Positions 24,740-37,093 of a DNA stretch of 64,000 bases are shown one piece after another. This DNA comes from Trema orientale. Lineage: Eukaryota; Streptophyta; Magnoliopsida; Rosales; Cannabaceae. The notes beneath the pieces were generated by a model. It ran no database searches and was not told where the DNA came from. It saw only the letters and a program-made list of their open reading frames with translations. The stretch lies in the NCBI GenBank assembly GCA_002914845.1, contig JXTC01000336.1, forward strand, positions 13,571-77,570, given 5' to 3'. Every line of letters begins with the position of its first letter. The first letter of the stretch is position 1. The position numbers and the translations under genes were made by a program.

Positions 24740-26900
24740 TTAAGGTACTGGATAAATTAATGATAGCCCTACAATCTTAAAAACATGTAAACATTTCAAT
24801 GTCCAGGACGAATACTTGTTAATCACTAAAAGAACTGGATAAAATTACGGTAGGTCTACATTTCTCAGACTATTTTTCGAGATATTTAAGGGCTGGCTTG
24901 CGTGACAACATTCTAAATTTTTTATTTTAAAAGTAACAATAATAGCGGAGATTTTCCAAAAAAAATCTTGAGAGGATGTCCACCATTCATTTTACTTTTT
25001 AAAACAGAAAATAGAAATATTACCAAGAAAAACCTTAGCATTTTCAAATAACACCATGACAAGAAAACAATCAAAATAAAAGGATGTGGTCGACAATCAT
25101 TTTATAGAACTATGTCTGGAAAATCAAGATGATTCACCTTATAGAACAATTATGCCTAAAAAGCATGATATCAAGAACAGACCATAGGTCCATTCCATGA
25201 CCTCAACATGGCAGAAAGGAAAATTACTGCCAATGCTTCGTAGAAATATGTTAGGGTCAGGCCCCATTGCAAATAAGTCGGAGCCATGAGGCATAAGATG
25301 ACAAATACCTCATCTCTAGGCAACACAAAATATAATCACCTTCTCTCGTGACCTTGCATAGGCGCTAACCTGATCCTCAAAGCTTCTTTTGTGCCTTTCG
25401 TGCTCGTAGTTTTAATCATGATCAGACTTTCTTTCTTTCCTTTATCTTTTTATGCAGTTGGATTACAGAGATTGGAGTAGATATTATTTGTTAGGATCTC
25501 AATATTGTCCATTTTGGAATCACTAACTTAATGGTTTTAATAGAATGCTTATATACAAGTAATAAATATACAGGTTGCTTATATACAAGTAATAAATATA
25601 AGCATTCTAATCAAAAAGTACCAAATGCAAATATCTTACTCACATACAATACATGAATCAACCAGAGGAGATCCACTTAAAACATTTTAATAAGAAGTGC
25701 TCAGTGAAAAATTTAGCAAGAAAATTGGTAGAATGAGAATTTAGGGCAGTAAGAAGATATTTGCCAATACATTATATGCACTCATTCCAAAGTTAAAGGA
25801 CCTCATTAGATCTCTAGATCATATATATTGAGTAAAACTTGAATCTTTGCTTAAAAAGGTAAAACTAGATGAGTATTTCTCCCATTATATCTTCCCACCA
25901 ATACCAATTTGGTACCCTGAAAAATTTAATTCAAGATGTCCAACAACCTCTACAATTGATGAAAGTCAAAAGGCATCAACCTTCTCCATCGCACAAAAAT
26001 ACTGAATTTCTCACCTAGCAGTCACCCTCCCATAAGAAAGGTATACTCTCTAAGTCCCCAAGCAATCCACCGTAAGAGACAAATCCTGACACCATAACAA
26101 AGCAAGATTTTCTTCTCACATATTATTCATTAGGCTTAGCAATTGCATAACCCATAGAGCAAGACCTTTCCTAGCTATAACAAAGACCACTAATCGAAGA
26201 CAAATAATGTTTGTTTATCACTTCCTAAAAAGGCCTTGATTAGCAAGAAGAAATGGATGAGTATTATGTCATATTATGCATCACAATAAAATTGAAAATC
26301 AAAAAGGAATCCAATTCAAATTTACCAACAACTGGCCATTTGGAAATTTAGAAACTCTTGCTTCAATGCCAAGTCAAGTTGGGTTAATTTACAACAAACC
26401 TTCACTCAATAATGTAAAATCATCACTAGACTCACTAGGACATGCACTAAACAACAATTCCAAGAACGAGGCAACAGGCCTGCATTGCTTTACCACTGAC
26501 AAATTACTTTGAAAAGAGTATAGCGTACGGGAGCTCAGTAAGCAACACCTACAGGCTAGGAGTGTTGGATAATAGATCAGCATCCAATAATAAGCAAAGA
26601 CTAAGGAATAGTTGTTCCACCTTCTAATTGGTCTTCTTTGACCACTTAATGTCTGGTTTATTGGAGCGAGGAAACAAGGGTAAATCATGGAGAAAAAAAA
26701 AAAGAAGTGATGAATTACGTGGCGATTTTTGAACAAACAAGATGACATTTTGAACAGAAGTAGAGGCAAAGAATTGTTTCACGATGATGTAAAAAGAGGA
26801 TCCTCTAAAAGTGATAAAAAGTTTGCTTGTGTAACTAAAAGTTGGGTTTCTTATTCTTCACAGAAGAAAGTTAATAAGGCAATGAGATGATATGCACTTA
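24740..26900. other. Intergenic DNA downstream of SKIP24, no gene seen
   Basis: No coding region is supported. Open frames at 26276-26512 and 26389-26769 overlap antiparallel and show no domain. The right-hand part should contain the 3' end of the SKIP24 gene, because that gene reads leftward into this segment. Confidence 0.55.
25542..25608. repeat. Small tandem repeat inside a palindromic frame
   Basis: GCTTATATACAAGTAATAAA occurs at 25547 and again at 25577, a period of 30. The whole is bracketed by AGAATGCTTATA and its inverse TATAAGCATTCT. Confidence 0.85.
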
Positions 26901-26904
26901 GAAT

Positions 26905-27949
26905 TTAACATGGCAGAGCACATTGTATGAAAGTATAAAGAACAAAGCTTCTAGTCTTACCCTTATTGCATCTTTTCTGCTTCTTTGATTTGATATTAGT
27001 CTCGCATACATCTTTCACACCACTCACTGATTCATTAGGCCGTAAAGGATGATAGTTCAATGACTTTAACTCCTCTGTCGCAGAATAAAGCCTCTGTTTC
27101 TCATCCCTCTGCCTCAAAACGCAGGCGAAAAGAAGACCATCACACTATTCTTTATAGTTTTTCTCTTCAAAAGACCAAAATAATTAATCTCACAACTTAC
27201 ATAAGCTTTCTCGAACCCTGAAATCTGCTGCCTGCAAAGCTTGAGCTCCATCTCAACAGCATGCACCCGAGACTCAACGGACACAACATTCTGCTCCACT
27301 ATCTGTTTGTGCCTTCCACGGATAACCTCGGGCTGCCATACATTCAATGCCACCGAAGCCTGCCTGGATGAATCAAAATATGAAAAACTATGACTACACT
27401 TATACATGTAAACCCTAGTAATGATAAATTCAAAGATTATTACCTGACCTTGCTTAAATTCGATAACTCTACAAGAGTTGCTCTCATCTTCTCCTTCTCC
27501 TCCGCCAAGCGAAACCCCAATTCCCGAAGCTTTCTAGAATGTTCCGCAATTTGACTCTCCTTCCTCAGCACCGCCCTCCTGTGAGCCGCAATCTTCTTCT
27601 CTCTATCCCTCTCAAACCTACACCCTAAACTTATATCAGAAGCAAAACGATACAGATATCTTAATCCTAACCCTAATATTTTTTTGCTTCTTTCTGAGCT
27701 TCCATGGAAGAAAACGAAGAAAACTGACCTAAACTTGTAGAGTAACTTGGAGGAAAGCAACGGAGAAGCGCTTCGGTCGATGGAGAAATCTGAGGAGAGA
27801 AGAAGGGACCAGAGATCGTCGTCTTGGGATAATCGGTGAAGACGTCTGGAGGAGATTGAGAGGCAGCAGAGGTCTTTGAAGGTGAAACCGCAACTTCGAA
27901 TACCGAGTTCCAGAATTCGCCGCCATAGCTCGTCTGGTAAAGCTGACAT
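26905..27949 (-). CDS. SKIP24: F-box protein SKIP24 homologue
   Basis: F-box proteins of this family bind an SKP1/ASK adaptor and act as substrate receptors of SCF ubiquitin ligases. I read four exons on the minus strand: 27729-27949, 27444-27617, 27201-27363 and about 26905-27108, with GT-AG introns of 111, 80 and 92 bp and matching phases. The ATG at 27949 starts MSALPDELWRRILELG, the first part of an F-box covering roughly residues 3-50. Residues 74-190 are charged and likely coiled coil (ERDREKKIAAHRRAVLRKES). Exon 3 holds ASVALNVWQPEVIRG, which I recall as highly conserved in Arabidopsis SKIP24. The C-terminus is basic (KSKKQKR). The model gives about 253 residues. The end is uncertain, because a possible donor GTAAGAC at 26960 could splice to a further exon instead of reading to the stop at 26905. 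Confidence 0.85.
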
Positions 27950-28164
27950 TTTTTTCTTTTTCCTTTTTTTTTTTTTCCCCGTAATATGTCTCAGCAGAGT
28001 CCTCTGTATTCAGCAACCTGCAATTGCCGTTATCGAAAAAACGCTGGGTTTTTTAATTTTAGCGAAAAAAAAAAAAAAAAGAGGAAGGAATTTGATTTTT
28101 TATCATAATTTTTCAAAAATAAAATGAAAAGCCCTTGGATTTCAAAATTGATTAAAAAATTTCG

Positions 28165-28388
28165 GATTTAATTAGAAAAATATCATCTTTAAAGGTATTT
28201 AGAAAATACCACTTTTTTATTAATTGATTAGATACTTTGTAATCAATTAAGTTATCTGAAGTAAGTAAGTAGAGTGGTCACCTTAGATAAGTCACCTTAG
28301 GTAACTTAATTAGTTATCTCAAGTGTTATTTAAGAAAAGTGGTATTTTTCTAAATATTTATTAAAAATATTATTTTTCTAAAAAAACT
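28165..28388. mobile_element. Foldback MITE upstream of SKIP24
   Basis: Arms of about 55 bp pair: the left one carries TATTTAGAAAATACCACTTT and the right one, in reverse complement, TATTTAGAAAAATACCACTT. Both also share TTAGAAAAATA near the outer edge. The element is about 224 bp, non-coding and AT-rich, and starts 216 bp upstream of the SKIP24 ATG. The superfamily and target duplication were not resolved. Confidence 0.6.
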
Positions 28389-31300
28389 TTTAAAATTAAT
28401 ATCTTTAAATTAATATATGATTTTTAAAAAATTCAACCCATCTGGAATTTTTCAATTTTCGGTATTTTTTGGCAGAAATTTTGTAAAAAGACAAAAAAAG
28501 ACACGTAAAACTTTGGGCTTCTTTAATCGAGTTATTTGCCACAAAAAAGAAAAAGGCTTCGAAGTATAATTTTTCTACAAATTTGTACTTTCTTTATATA
28601 AATTGACCAATAAATTTCTCACTAAATATGGAATCTAAATTGAGAATATTTTATTTCTATTAACTAACACAAAAAATTTACTAAAAATAACTTACAATTG
28701 TTAGCACAAATCACCTAATTTATACACAAAAGATACAAATTTGCAGATATTTAAAATATAGAGGTATAATTTTACACAAACTAAAAGACATGGTTAAAAT
28801 TGTAAAACGATCATACTTCAGAGGGTTTTTTTTTTCAGTTATCTCTTTCTGATTCTAGCAAAAAAAATTAGAGTAATTATAAAAAATGTCCTTTTTTTAT
28901 ATCAATTTAAAAATGGTCATTTTTTACAACTGTCTAATAAAAGACCGTTTTATAATTTATTTTGATAAATACATTATGAAAATACAAGGGATTAAACATT
29001 TCACCTAAAATCATACGATATATTTGTATTTAACCCGAACTAGTACTAGATCGCTTGATGGATTAATTAAAAGATAATTTTTCAATCTAAATAATCGCCT
29101 TCTAGCTATTTTTATGGATACCAATAGATAATTTTAAAAAATAAAAACGTTTGTGCAAGTTACAATTTTGACTGTATATGAATATTCCGTGAAATTTAAT
29201 AAAAAAATACAAATAGAATGCCTTATTTAATATTAATAAAAACGCATGGTTTTTTTTTTTTTTTTAGGTAAAAGGCTAAAAATGGTTTGTTTTTTATGAT
29301 ATTATCCTGATTAATTAAGAATAGTTGGTCTGCAGATAGCAAAGCCCTAGGCAATCTAAAAGAGATTCCTAACCAATCACAGAAAGTACCCTTCCCCCTT
29401 TTTATTTATTTATTTTGCTTGAACTGAAAGTACTCTTCCTTAACCCTTGTACAACAACCAAAATATAGACAAAACTCCTATACAAGAAAATAGACTTGGT
29501 TCTAATAACCAGACGAACTACTAGCTGAAGATGATCAAAACTCACCTGACAAGAAAAATGTTAGAAATCATACCAGAACTAAAACCAGAAGCCTTCTGAA
29601 CTAATACAAAATAAAGAGTTTTAGAGGTGTCAGTCAGTCAGCTAGTTAAGTTGGTAAAACCGCTTGACGTTGAATATAAGAAGGGCCCAATTTTAAATTT
29701 GCAAGCTCACAATGAGAGCCTCAATCAAATCACAATTTGGGCATTTAGATCCAGCCTTGTCTCACCTTTTCTGAGCCAACAAAAAGTTGTTCAGTGGCAT
29801 TTCTTGTCAAGCATTATGGTTTTATGTTTGGATCTCAAATACATATGTCATATTATGCACATGGATAATGAATTTCAAATGTTTGAGAAAAGTACCATGC
29901 TTGAATCATGATTGGATAATCAATAATATACATTTTGCAGGTAGCACATACAATGTTTGGGATTTCGCACATAACAATTCTGTTATAAAGCCAAAGTAGA
30001 GAACTCTGCGTGAGATTGTCAGTTTACAAGGAAAAGGAAACACAGATGAAATATGCTTTTATCATATGATATCTTATAGAGATATTAAAACTTGAAAACT
30101 CTGCAAAAAAGAACAAAATCAAAGGCAAGAGACAAGAAGCATCAGAAGAAACGAAGAAAGCAGTACTCAAGTAATATGCATCAAGAATGCATATCAAAAA
30201 TCCATTATATCTAATATGTTAAAAATAATACTTTATCAAAATCAAAAGGTAAATGCTGCAAGGAGTGTCCTTTTTACGTGATGCATATCTAGATGAAGTA
30301 AAATATCCAAACAAAGTAAGAACAAACTTGGGCAAGGGAGAACCTCAATGAGAGACTAGTTAAACTTTGCTACTTAATCTAGTCCCAGAAAATAAACATA
30401 ACAATGACCCAGCTCACAGTGTGGAGAAGAGATGGACAAGATTGTCCTAAACGAATATGCATCTAGTTAATAGAAAAATTAGGTTCCAGATAAAAATATA
30501 AAATACAAAAAAGGAAAAAATAAAAATAAAAACACATAACATTAGCTGTACGAAGAAATAATAATAAATTTTTAGAGATATTAAATACAAATACATCAAG
30601 ATTATCAGTTGCTACACTGAATATGGAAAAATAAGCAGTTAATCAAACAAATGAAATTATGGAAGAGCAGAGAGCTTTTTCCAGACATTGTTGTGTTATC
30701 GCAACAAAGTCAAGTTCATATGAGACTTAAATCTAAAAGAAACGACTCATAATGCAGAATCCCCAGCAGCAACACAGAAATCTTTAAAAATGTAACTAAA
30801 GTTAGAATTTGTGTATTGGCAATTTGTGTATTGGCTGCTGAAATACTAGCTGAAAAGCTGATGACCATAGCCAGAATCTAGGAGAAAATTAACGTACATC
30901 AGAACTGGAAAGCAGTATAAAAGTAAAAAAGATGAGGATCCAGGGGCAAGCATCACATCAAGGAACTCAGTCGTCAGTGACAGTAGATAGTTCTTGACTG
31001 TCTCCGAAAAGTAGCACAACCACACTAAACCCTCAAAAGACTAAAGAATTAAGTCTCCATTTTACCCTGTTGTTCTTGGGACTAAAACCGATTAAAGACC
31101 CAGAAACTTTACCTCTATTACAATTGACACAGAAAACAAACCGAAACATGGCCTAGTCATCATATAATTGCTATCAATTACCAAAGAAACCCTGAGACAA
31201 CCAAAAACAAGAATTTCAAACTGAGCAGATTTTGGCTCAAATTTCAGCTTCCCTAAGAAAGTTCCCCCCAAGAATCTTGCCAGACTACTAGCACTTCAAT

Positions 31301-32453
31301 GAAGTTAAATTCCTCTTGCAACATTTTCATCATCTCATTGACATAATTTTGCACCAGTTATAAACTTCCACATGGATGCATGTATATATTCCCACTGTAC
31401 CTTGTCGTACCCACTTCCTCCTTGCTCGTCTCACAGTTTGTTCTTTATCTGCCTCCCTCCACCCTACTAACTCCCCCAGCTGCATCTTTCTCCTAAATTT
31501 CTTTTTGCTAATGGATCATTAACCCTATTAGTTGCCACCTGTGGTATGGCTATAGCACTTTGCATTATACAATGAAATTATAGAGGACACTGAAATTATT
31601 TAGTAATAAAGTTATAAAACTCTATGTCCGAGCTAGACATTTTCCGCAATGCACTGAATAGATGTGCTAATTGTCATGGCCAGAAGAACTGCAATTAGTC
31701 ATGTGTAATTTGGCAACTTGGGGCAATCCATTTTGTGTTATGATCATTAAGAATAAGCTCTTGTGTCAAACTGGCACAAAATCAACATCAATTGACCTTG
31801 AGATGCATACCTTAAGCATATATCAAGAAAGACAGACAAGTAACTTCTCCATGTATCTTCAATCTCCTTTTCCAACACCAAATCGTCATTTTTCAAACAG
31901 AAAAATAAGCACCAGAAAACAAAACGACGATAGAGGTGAGCTTGTTGAAACTTAACAAAAACATTGCATAGTCTACATGTTCACCATCGGTTATATAAAA
32001 ACTTCATCAAGCAGCATATTCAGGGATGAGCACCCCTAGCTTTATGTAATTCGAGATATAACAAGAAGAACAAACATCATTTCTATGCAAAAAATACTAA
32101 AGTAGAAGCTTAGTAAGGAAGACATTATGACAAGTTTCACCATAGAAGAATCAGTTTTCATATATATAGATGTAAGACCAGAAATGAATCAGTTGTCGTA
32201 TATAAGTCCAGAAATGTCAGTCAAAAATTAGATCTCAATTACAAGTTGCTATCGACATGGTTGAATTTTCCAGTCTATACCGGACTGTTAGAATACTAAA
32301 TGAGCAAGAAATGAGACAATTTGCGAGATTGAATACCTTTCAATTGTACACAAGACTATGCCGAAAAAAAATTCAGATTTCCCTTCTCTAAAAATATATT
32401 CTTTTTCGCTTTGATCTCTTGAAAGTAATTTAACTCATCAGAACAATGGAGGA
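28389..32453. other. Intergenic DNA between SKIP24 and presenilin
   Basis: No gene is supported over about 4 kb. Short frames at 29627-29911 and 31671-31955 have no domain. A stretch at 29640-29720 resembles a decayed tRNA-derived SINE head (TAGTTAAGTTGGTAAAACC as an A-box-like string). The presenilin 3' untranslated region must lie just left of 32454, but I could not identify its polyadenylation site. Confidence 0.5.
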
Positions 32454-33830
32454 TCAAAACATTAGTAGGTTTGTGGCCGTCCCAACAACAAAAGGTTCCA
32501 TTAATAACCGAGTCAAGAAGTAAAAAAGAACACCCAATGCAATGGATATGGGGAGAGCAGGCAGAGCTCGACGATGCACAGATAACAAAATAAGAGTGCA
32601 CCCAAGTCCAGAGATAATGGCAAGGTAACAAGCATAGACTGTCATAAGATCATACATGGCAGCCCTTCCAACAAGAACACTATAGAAAATAAAGTCTCCA
32701 AGACCAAGCTTAATACCTCTATTTGATATTTCCAAACCTTCTCTTGTCACTTCTCTCTCATTCCCCATTCCCATTAGCTCAACAAGAGGAGACATCTCCT
32801 CATCCACAGCTTCTCCATTTTCTGCCCCGCCACTCGGCCTAGCTCGACTAGACTGAGCTGCTACAACAGTCGAGTAATCCGAAGAATCGCTGCTCAAAGA
32901 CAGCCTCCCCCTTGTATTCCCCACCAATGGCGACCTCTCCTCTTCATCTTCACCACTCTCACCTCTCTCATTCACGAAACTCCCAACCTCAACGGCAGTG
33001 AACTCAGTACCAACCCGATTTTCATTCTGAATTCGACCCGAATCCTCCTGCGAGATTGCCTGAAGCTCCACCGACCCAGAATCCGAAACCCCCGCAACCA
33101 AAAGTCCCAATGGCGGCCCACGATTCTCCACATTTCTCGACACCGTCGGCCGAGCCTCGTAGACCAAAGCCGGAAGCTCCTCGTCCCGGCTCGAAGCGAG
33201 CTCAACCAACAACTTGAGCGGCCCGCCGGGAGCCAAAACCGCCACCAAATCGTACACAGCCAAGGCCACAAGCAGAGTCCAAGTAGTCCATTCGGGCAAT
33301 TTGGTGAACCAAGTCGCCACGAAAATCCCCAGAGAAACCATATACGCCTGCCTCAGGATTATAGGAAACCCAGCGGAGAACAAGGACAAAACCCCCACGA
33401 CGGCGAAGTTGAAGAGCAAGAGGAAACAAGTAACGGAGTCAATGGGTATCGAGAAATCCTGAACAATGGAGAAGAAGATGGAGCCTCCGATCATGGCGAG
33501 GACGAAGAAGGCCGAGAACCTCATGTAGTTTTTGAGGAAATTGGTGAAGTTGTAGTAGTAGAGGAGGACGAGGAGGAAGGTGACGATGGCGACGAAGATG
33601 ACGAAGACCAAGGCATTGAGGAGAGCGCCCTCGAGCTTCTGGGATATGGAGTCGGAGGGGTTCTCCATGTAGACGAGGTTCGCGGCGGTGCGGATCGGAG
33701 GAGCGGCGGAGGAGGAGGATGAGGATGAGAGGGAGTAGACGAGGAGGACCACCAGGAGCATGCAGATTGAGACTGGGCTCATCACGCCCACGATCTCCAC
33801 GCCGATCGAATCGAGGATGCTTGACTCCAT
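32454..33830 (-). CDS. PS1: Presenilin, catalytic subunit of gamma-secretase-type protease
   Basis: This single-exon gene encodes 458 residues, close to the plant family's usual length. Presenilins are multi-pass aspartyl proteases that cut substrates within the membrane, in complex with nicastrin, APH-1 and PEN-2, in endomembranes. The two catalytic aspartates are visible: YDLVAVL (Asp194, TM6) and LGLGDF (Asp379, TM7). The PAL motif follows at 424-426 (RRALPALPIS). About nine hydrophobic segments can be read, with a first one at about 20-35 followed by a serine tract. A long hydrophilic, acidic loop (about 205-372) separates TM6 and TM7, as in the family. The ATG at 33830 is the first in frame and gives the expected N-terminus. 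No frameshift or stop interrupts it. The symbol follows the Arabidopsis orthologue At1g08700, suggested also by its neighbours; PS2 is the alternative paralogue. Confidence 0.95.
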   Translation of the reverse strand: MESSILDSIGVEIVGVMSPVSICMLLVVLLVYSLSSSSSSSAAPPIRTAANLVYMENPSDSISQKLEGALLNALVFVIFVAIVTFLLVLLYYYNFTNFLKNYMRFSAFFVLAMIGGSIFFSIVQDFSIPIDSVTCFLLLFNFAVVGVLSLFSAGFPIILRQAYMVSLGIFVATWFTKLPEWTTWTLLVALAVYDLVAVLAPGGPLKLLVELASSRDEELPALVYEARPTVSRNVENRGPPLGLLVAGVSDSGSVELQAISQEDSGRIQNENRVGTEFTAVEVGSFVNERGESGEDEEERSPLVGNTRGRLSLSSDSSDYSTVVAAQSSRARPSGGAENGEAVDEEMSPLVELMGMGNEREVTREGLEISNRGIKLGLGDFIFYSVLVGRAAMYDLMTVYACYLAIISGLGCTLILLSVHRRALPALPISIALGVLFYFLTRLLMEPFVVGTATNLLMF

Positions 33831-34027
33831 AATAATGGAGTTTTTTGGGGTTTGGTTTGATTGGGAGATTTCGTCGAGCAGGTGGTGGGTGGTTTTGGGG
33901 CTTTGGGGGGATTTTGGTCTCTCGGTTTAAGCCATTTGCGGGAATTAGGGGGTCCACTAGTGTGACAAGACTTGATACTCCGTATGTTCTAAACTTCTAG
34001 TGGGGCGAGAAGTCGAAATTGAATTTA

Positions 34028-34200
34028 GGGCGTATTTGGTACAGTATTCAAATAATATTCCTCAAATCTAGAAATAATTTTTACACAGAAAATTGAAAGG
34101 ATAAAATTCAAATTTAGAAACTATTTTTATGCAGAAAATTTACGTAAAAATAGTTTCTAGATTTGAGGAATATTATTCGAATACTGTACCAAACGTATTC
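34028..34200. mobile_element. Harbinger/Tourist-like MITE upstream of presenilin
   Basis: A 173-bp element with inverted repeats of about 60 bp: left GGGCGTATTTGGTACAGTAT, right in reverse complement GAATACGTTTGGTACAGTAT. Both arms continue with AATAATATTCCTCAAATCTA. TTA flanks both sides (34025-34027 and 34201-34203), the typical PIF/Harbinger target duplication. It begins 198 bp upstream of the presenilin ATG. Confidence 0.8.
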
Positions 34201-35471
34201 TTAGCAGCGCTATGTATTTTGACAAAATATCTTAAAAAAATAATATATCAATTGTCAATATTTAGCGAATCAATCACTAATTATTTGACACCTACTTCTC
34301 ATATCATTCAAATTATCATCAGAATAACTCGTCAAGATATTTAGCATTTTTTTTATAATTACTATATATATATATATATTTGAGAGAGAACGAATCTATT
34401 ATTATAAGAAAATCATATCCTTTATCACAACAGATTTTATTAGATCATTGTACAATTCTAAAGCGAACTTAGCTAAGTCACCACTGCATTAACACTTGAA
34501 AAGTAGAATAACAAACTAAATGCATCCAACAAGAGATCATCAAACTCCGAGTAGCAGATAATACCATCATTAAGAGCTTTAGCCATCGTCAATGCATTTG
34601 ACTTCAAAATTTGGAAATTTAGACTAACATATTGACTCAGGAGAGAGTAACCCGTACAACTTTGGCTTCTGCCATTTCCAAACTAAGAGCACCAACGATC
34701 TTCTTTGACAGAGCTTTCATAACTTCTCCCTTTGAATTTTGTATGATAGCACCAAAATCTATCGTACACATGTCTTTATTGATTGTCGCGTTAACGTTTA
34801 CTTTGAAACTGCCGTCTGAAGGAGAAGACCAATGAGCCTCCCTCCTTCCTACTTTCAAACAAGAAATGTCACTATCGAACCCAATTTCACTTCTTTTGTT
34901 TCAGCAATATAATTAGTAGTCCAACTAATAACTTCCTCCGGCAATTTAATTTTAGAGCCATGCACCCTTTTATTTCTTTCATTCCAAATACTCTATAGCA
35001 ATCATAGAAACAACTCAAGTTCATCTTTAATTAGTGTGTGGTTATAATTGTGAATGATATCCGCCATTGACAAGGGAATAATAATTTGAAATTCAGATGA
35101 AAATAAGAGTGTCGCTAAATTGCTTTAGTATATTTACAATTTTTTAAGGCATGTGTGACAGATTCTCATGTATAATTGTACCCTTGACAACTAAGAGATT
35201 GGAGTATTTTCTTTTGAAATAGACCTAAAATTGTTGGTAGAACTTTATGATAGGCCCGCCAAACACAAAATTTGACTTTGCTAGGAAGTGATAATCCCCA
35301 AAAAAAATCTTTTCACTAGGCATACACTATCGCCGTGTCCAAAATACCTACTTGTTCCATCATGAAATCTGCTAACCAATACCCAGATCAAACTAAGTAT
35401 GAGCCTCGTGTATTATAATACTAAATCAAGCGATCCATGATTGGAGAATAGCTCAAAGGTTTAGTAAGTAC

Positions 35472-36141
35472 CTAAATAAACAATAAAGACGAAAAAAAAT
35501 TGTTACTACTGGGTTTGATCTGGAAAAACTAACAGTTTTAAAGATTGTACAAGAAACTTTCAAAACTTGTATTTTTAATTACATGTAAATTCATAAAACT
35601 CATATCAATTATCAAATACCAAAATTGAGGAGAAAATCATATTTTTTAATTACAGCAAGTAGCTTATTTCTAAATATTTTATTCTTTATAACCTTATATT
35701 TAATGTCAAAATATTAGATTGATGAATACTTAACACCCATGTATTCTACATCTAAATGTTCCAAGAAAAAAAAAAACAAAGAAATTAGTGGTAATACAAC
35801 ACTTTTTTATTTGTATGTGGTAATCATAGGCATTTAAAAATTACGTACTTCTAAATAATCTGCTAAGTCAATTAGTTCAGCAAGTTGAGTATAATATGTT
35901 TGTCTAAATGTTTGGTTAAGTTAAAAGGAATGTTTATATATAATTATGTAATATTTTAGTTTCAAATTATTACTAAATCCTTCATATGAGGTAGCTGTAG
36001 TGAGTAAAAAGCAAAGAACTTTTGTCTAGATAACAAACAATAAAGTTTCTCACGGTAGTAAATAATAAAATAACAAAAGAAGTAAACAAGTAATATAAAG
36101 TTCCAAACTAAGATATAATTTCCGATTAATACAAAACATAC
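35472..36141 (-). other. Intron-like insert 2 in LINE copy 3 (670 bp)
   Basis: Minus-strand coding sequence ends ACTGCAGATATAGATAAG, and the insert begins GTATGTTTTG and ends TTGTTTATTTAG. Coding sequence then resumes GTACTTACTAAACC. Joining the sides restores NTADIDK-VLTKPLSYSPIM, which fits the family pattern ADVDAIL.IPLS at this place. GT..AG ends, a T-rich 3' end and frame preservation look like a spliceosomal intron. AGGTA occurs at both junctions, so an insertion with a 5-bp target duplication is also possible. Confidence 0.5.
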
Positions 36142-37093
36142 CTTATCTATATCTGCAGTGTTAAGATATTGTATTAGTCTGTGAATATCTCAACTCTGAT
36201 CCCGTCATATGAAAAAAGAAACTAACGAAGTTTCATTATAGAATAACGGAGCAAGTGGTTAAAAGAGGTGCATCCTGGGATCCACAGATCCAGAAAATGA
36301 CGAATTGAGTTTCCATTGCCTACTTTCCATCTTAGACCTTTCCAAAGTAAGTCTCTTCCCTATAAAATACTACGCCAGGTTAAAGATGGAGAATAACCCA
36401 CCTTTGTACGAAGAAAATCCAACGAAGAAAGTAACGGGCTTTTAATACCCTACCAATCAAAGAGTCACATTGATCCACTAGATGCCAAGCCTGGTTTGCT
36501 AAAAGTGCTTGATTTGAATTAACAAAAAATTGAAAGCTCATACCTCCCTCCATTTTTGGTTTACACATGAAATTTCAACTTTTTCAATAAATTTTGTGTC
36601 CCTTTTTCGAAAAGCTCCACCAAAAGTTAGCCATCATGGACTCAATTTCTTTACAAAGAGTTGTGAAAATACGAAAACATCTCATTGTATAGGTTAGGAC
36701 GGATTGCACCACTGCTTTCAATAAGATTTTCTTACCTCTAACTGAAAAAAGCTTCTCTTGCCATGCCGACATTAATCGCCATAATTTGTTCTTTTTATCG
36801 TTGAAGAGTACTTTTTTATTACGCATAGTAAAAGTAGGGAGTCCTAGATAACACTCATGACATTCATAGATCGCTATGTGTCACTGTCGATGGTTAAAAT
36901 CTAAAGTCGTTCATTCCGTATTTGGAGAGAAAGATAGTGTTGATTTTCAAAAATTTATTTCTTGTCCTGACAATTTTCCATAAATCTCAAACAGCTCTTT
37001 TAGTGCAAAGCATGATTCCTTTTTAGCTTTACATAATAGTGAGCTGTCATTTGCAGACAATAAATGTAAAATGCTCGGAGCGTTCTCTACGAC

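Noticed and set aside
27876..28127. Plus-strand open frame over the SKIP24 start
   Set aside because: It is antisense to exon 1 of SKIP24 and its upstream region, with a low-complexity Phe/Lys-rich translation.
29640..29720. tRNA gene
   Set aside because: Only an A-box-like string fits. No acceptor stem, anticodon loop or proper T-loop can be drawn, so at most it is a decayed SINE.
33439..33957. Arg/Pro-rich 172-residue open frame overlapping the presenilin 5' end
   Set aside because: It is on the same strand in another frame of the GC-richer presenilin coding region. Its composition is low-complexity, while the presenilin frame has catalytic motifs.
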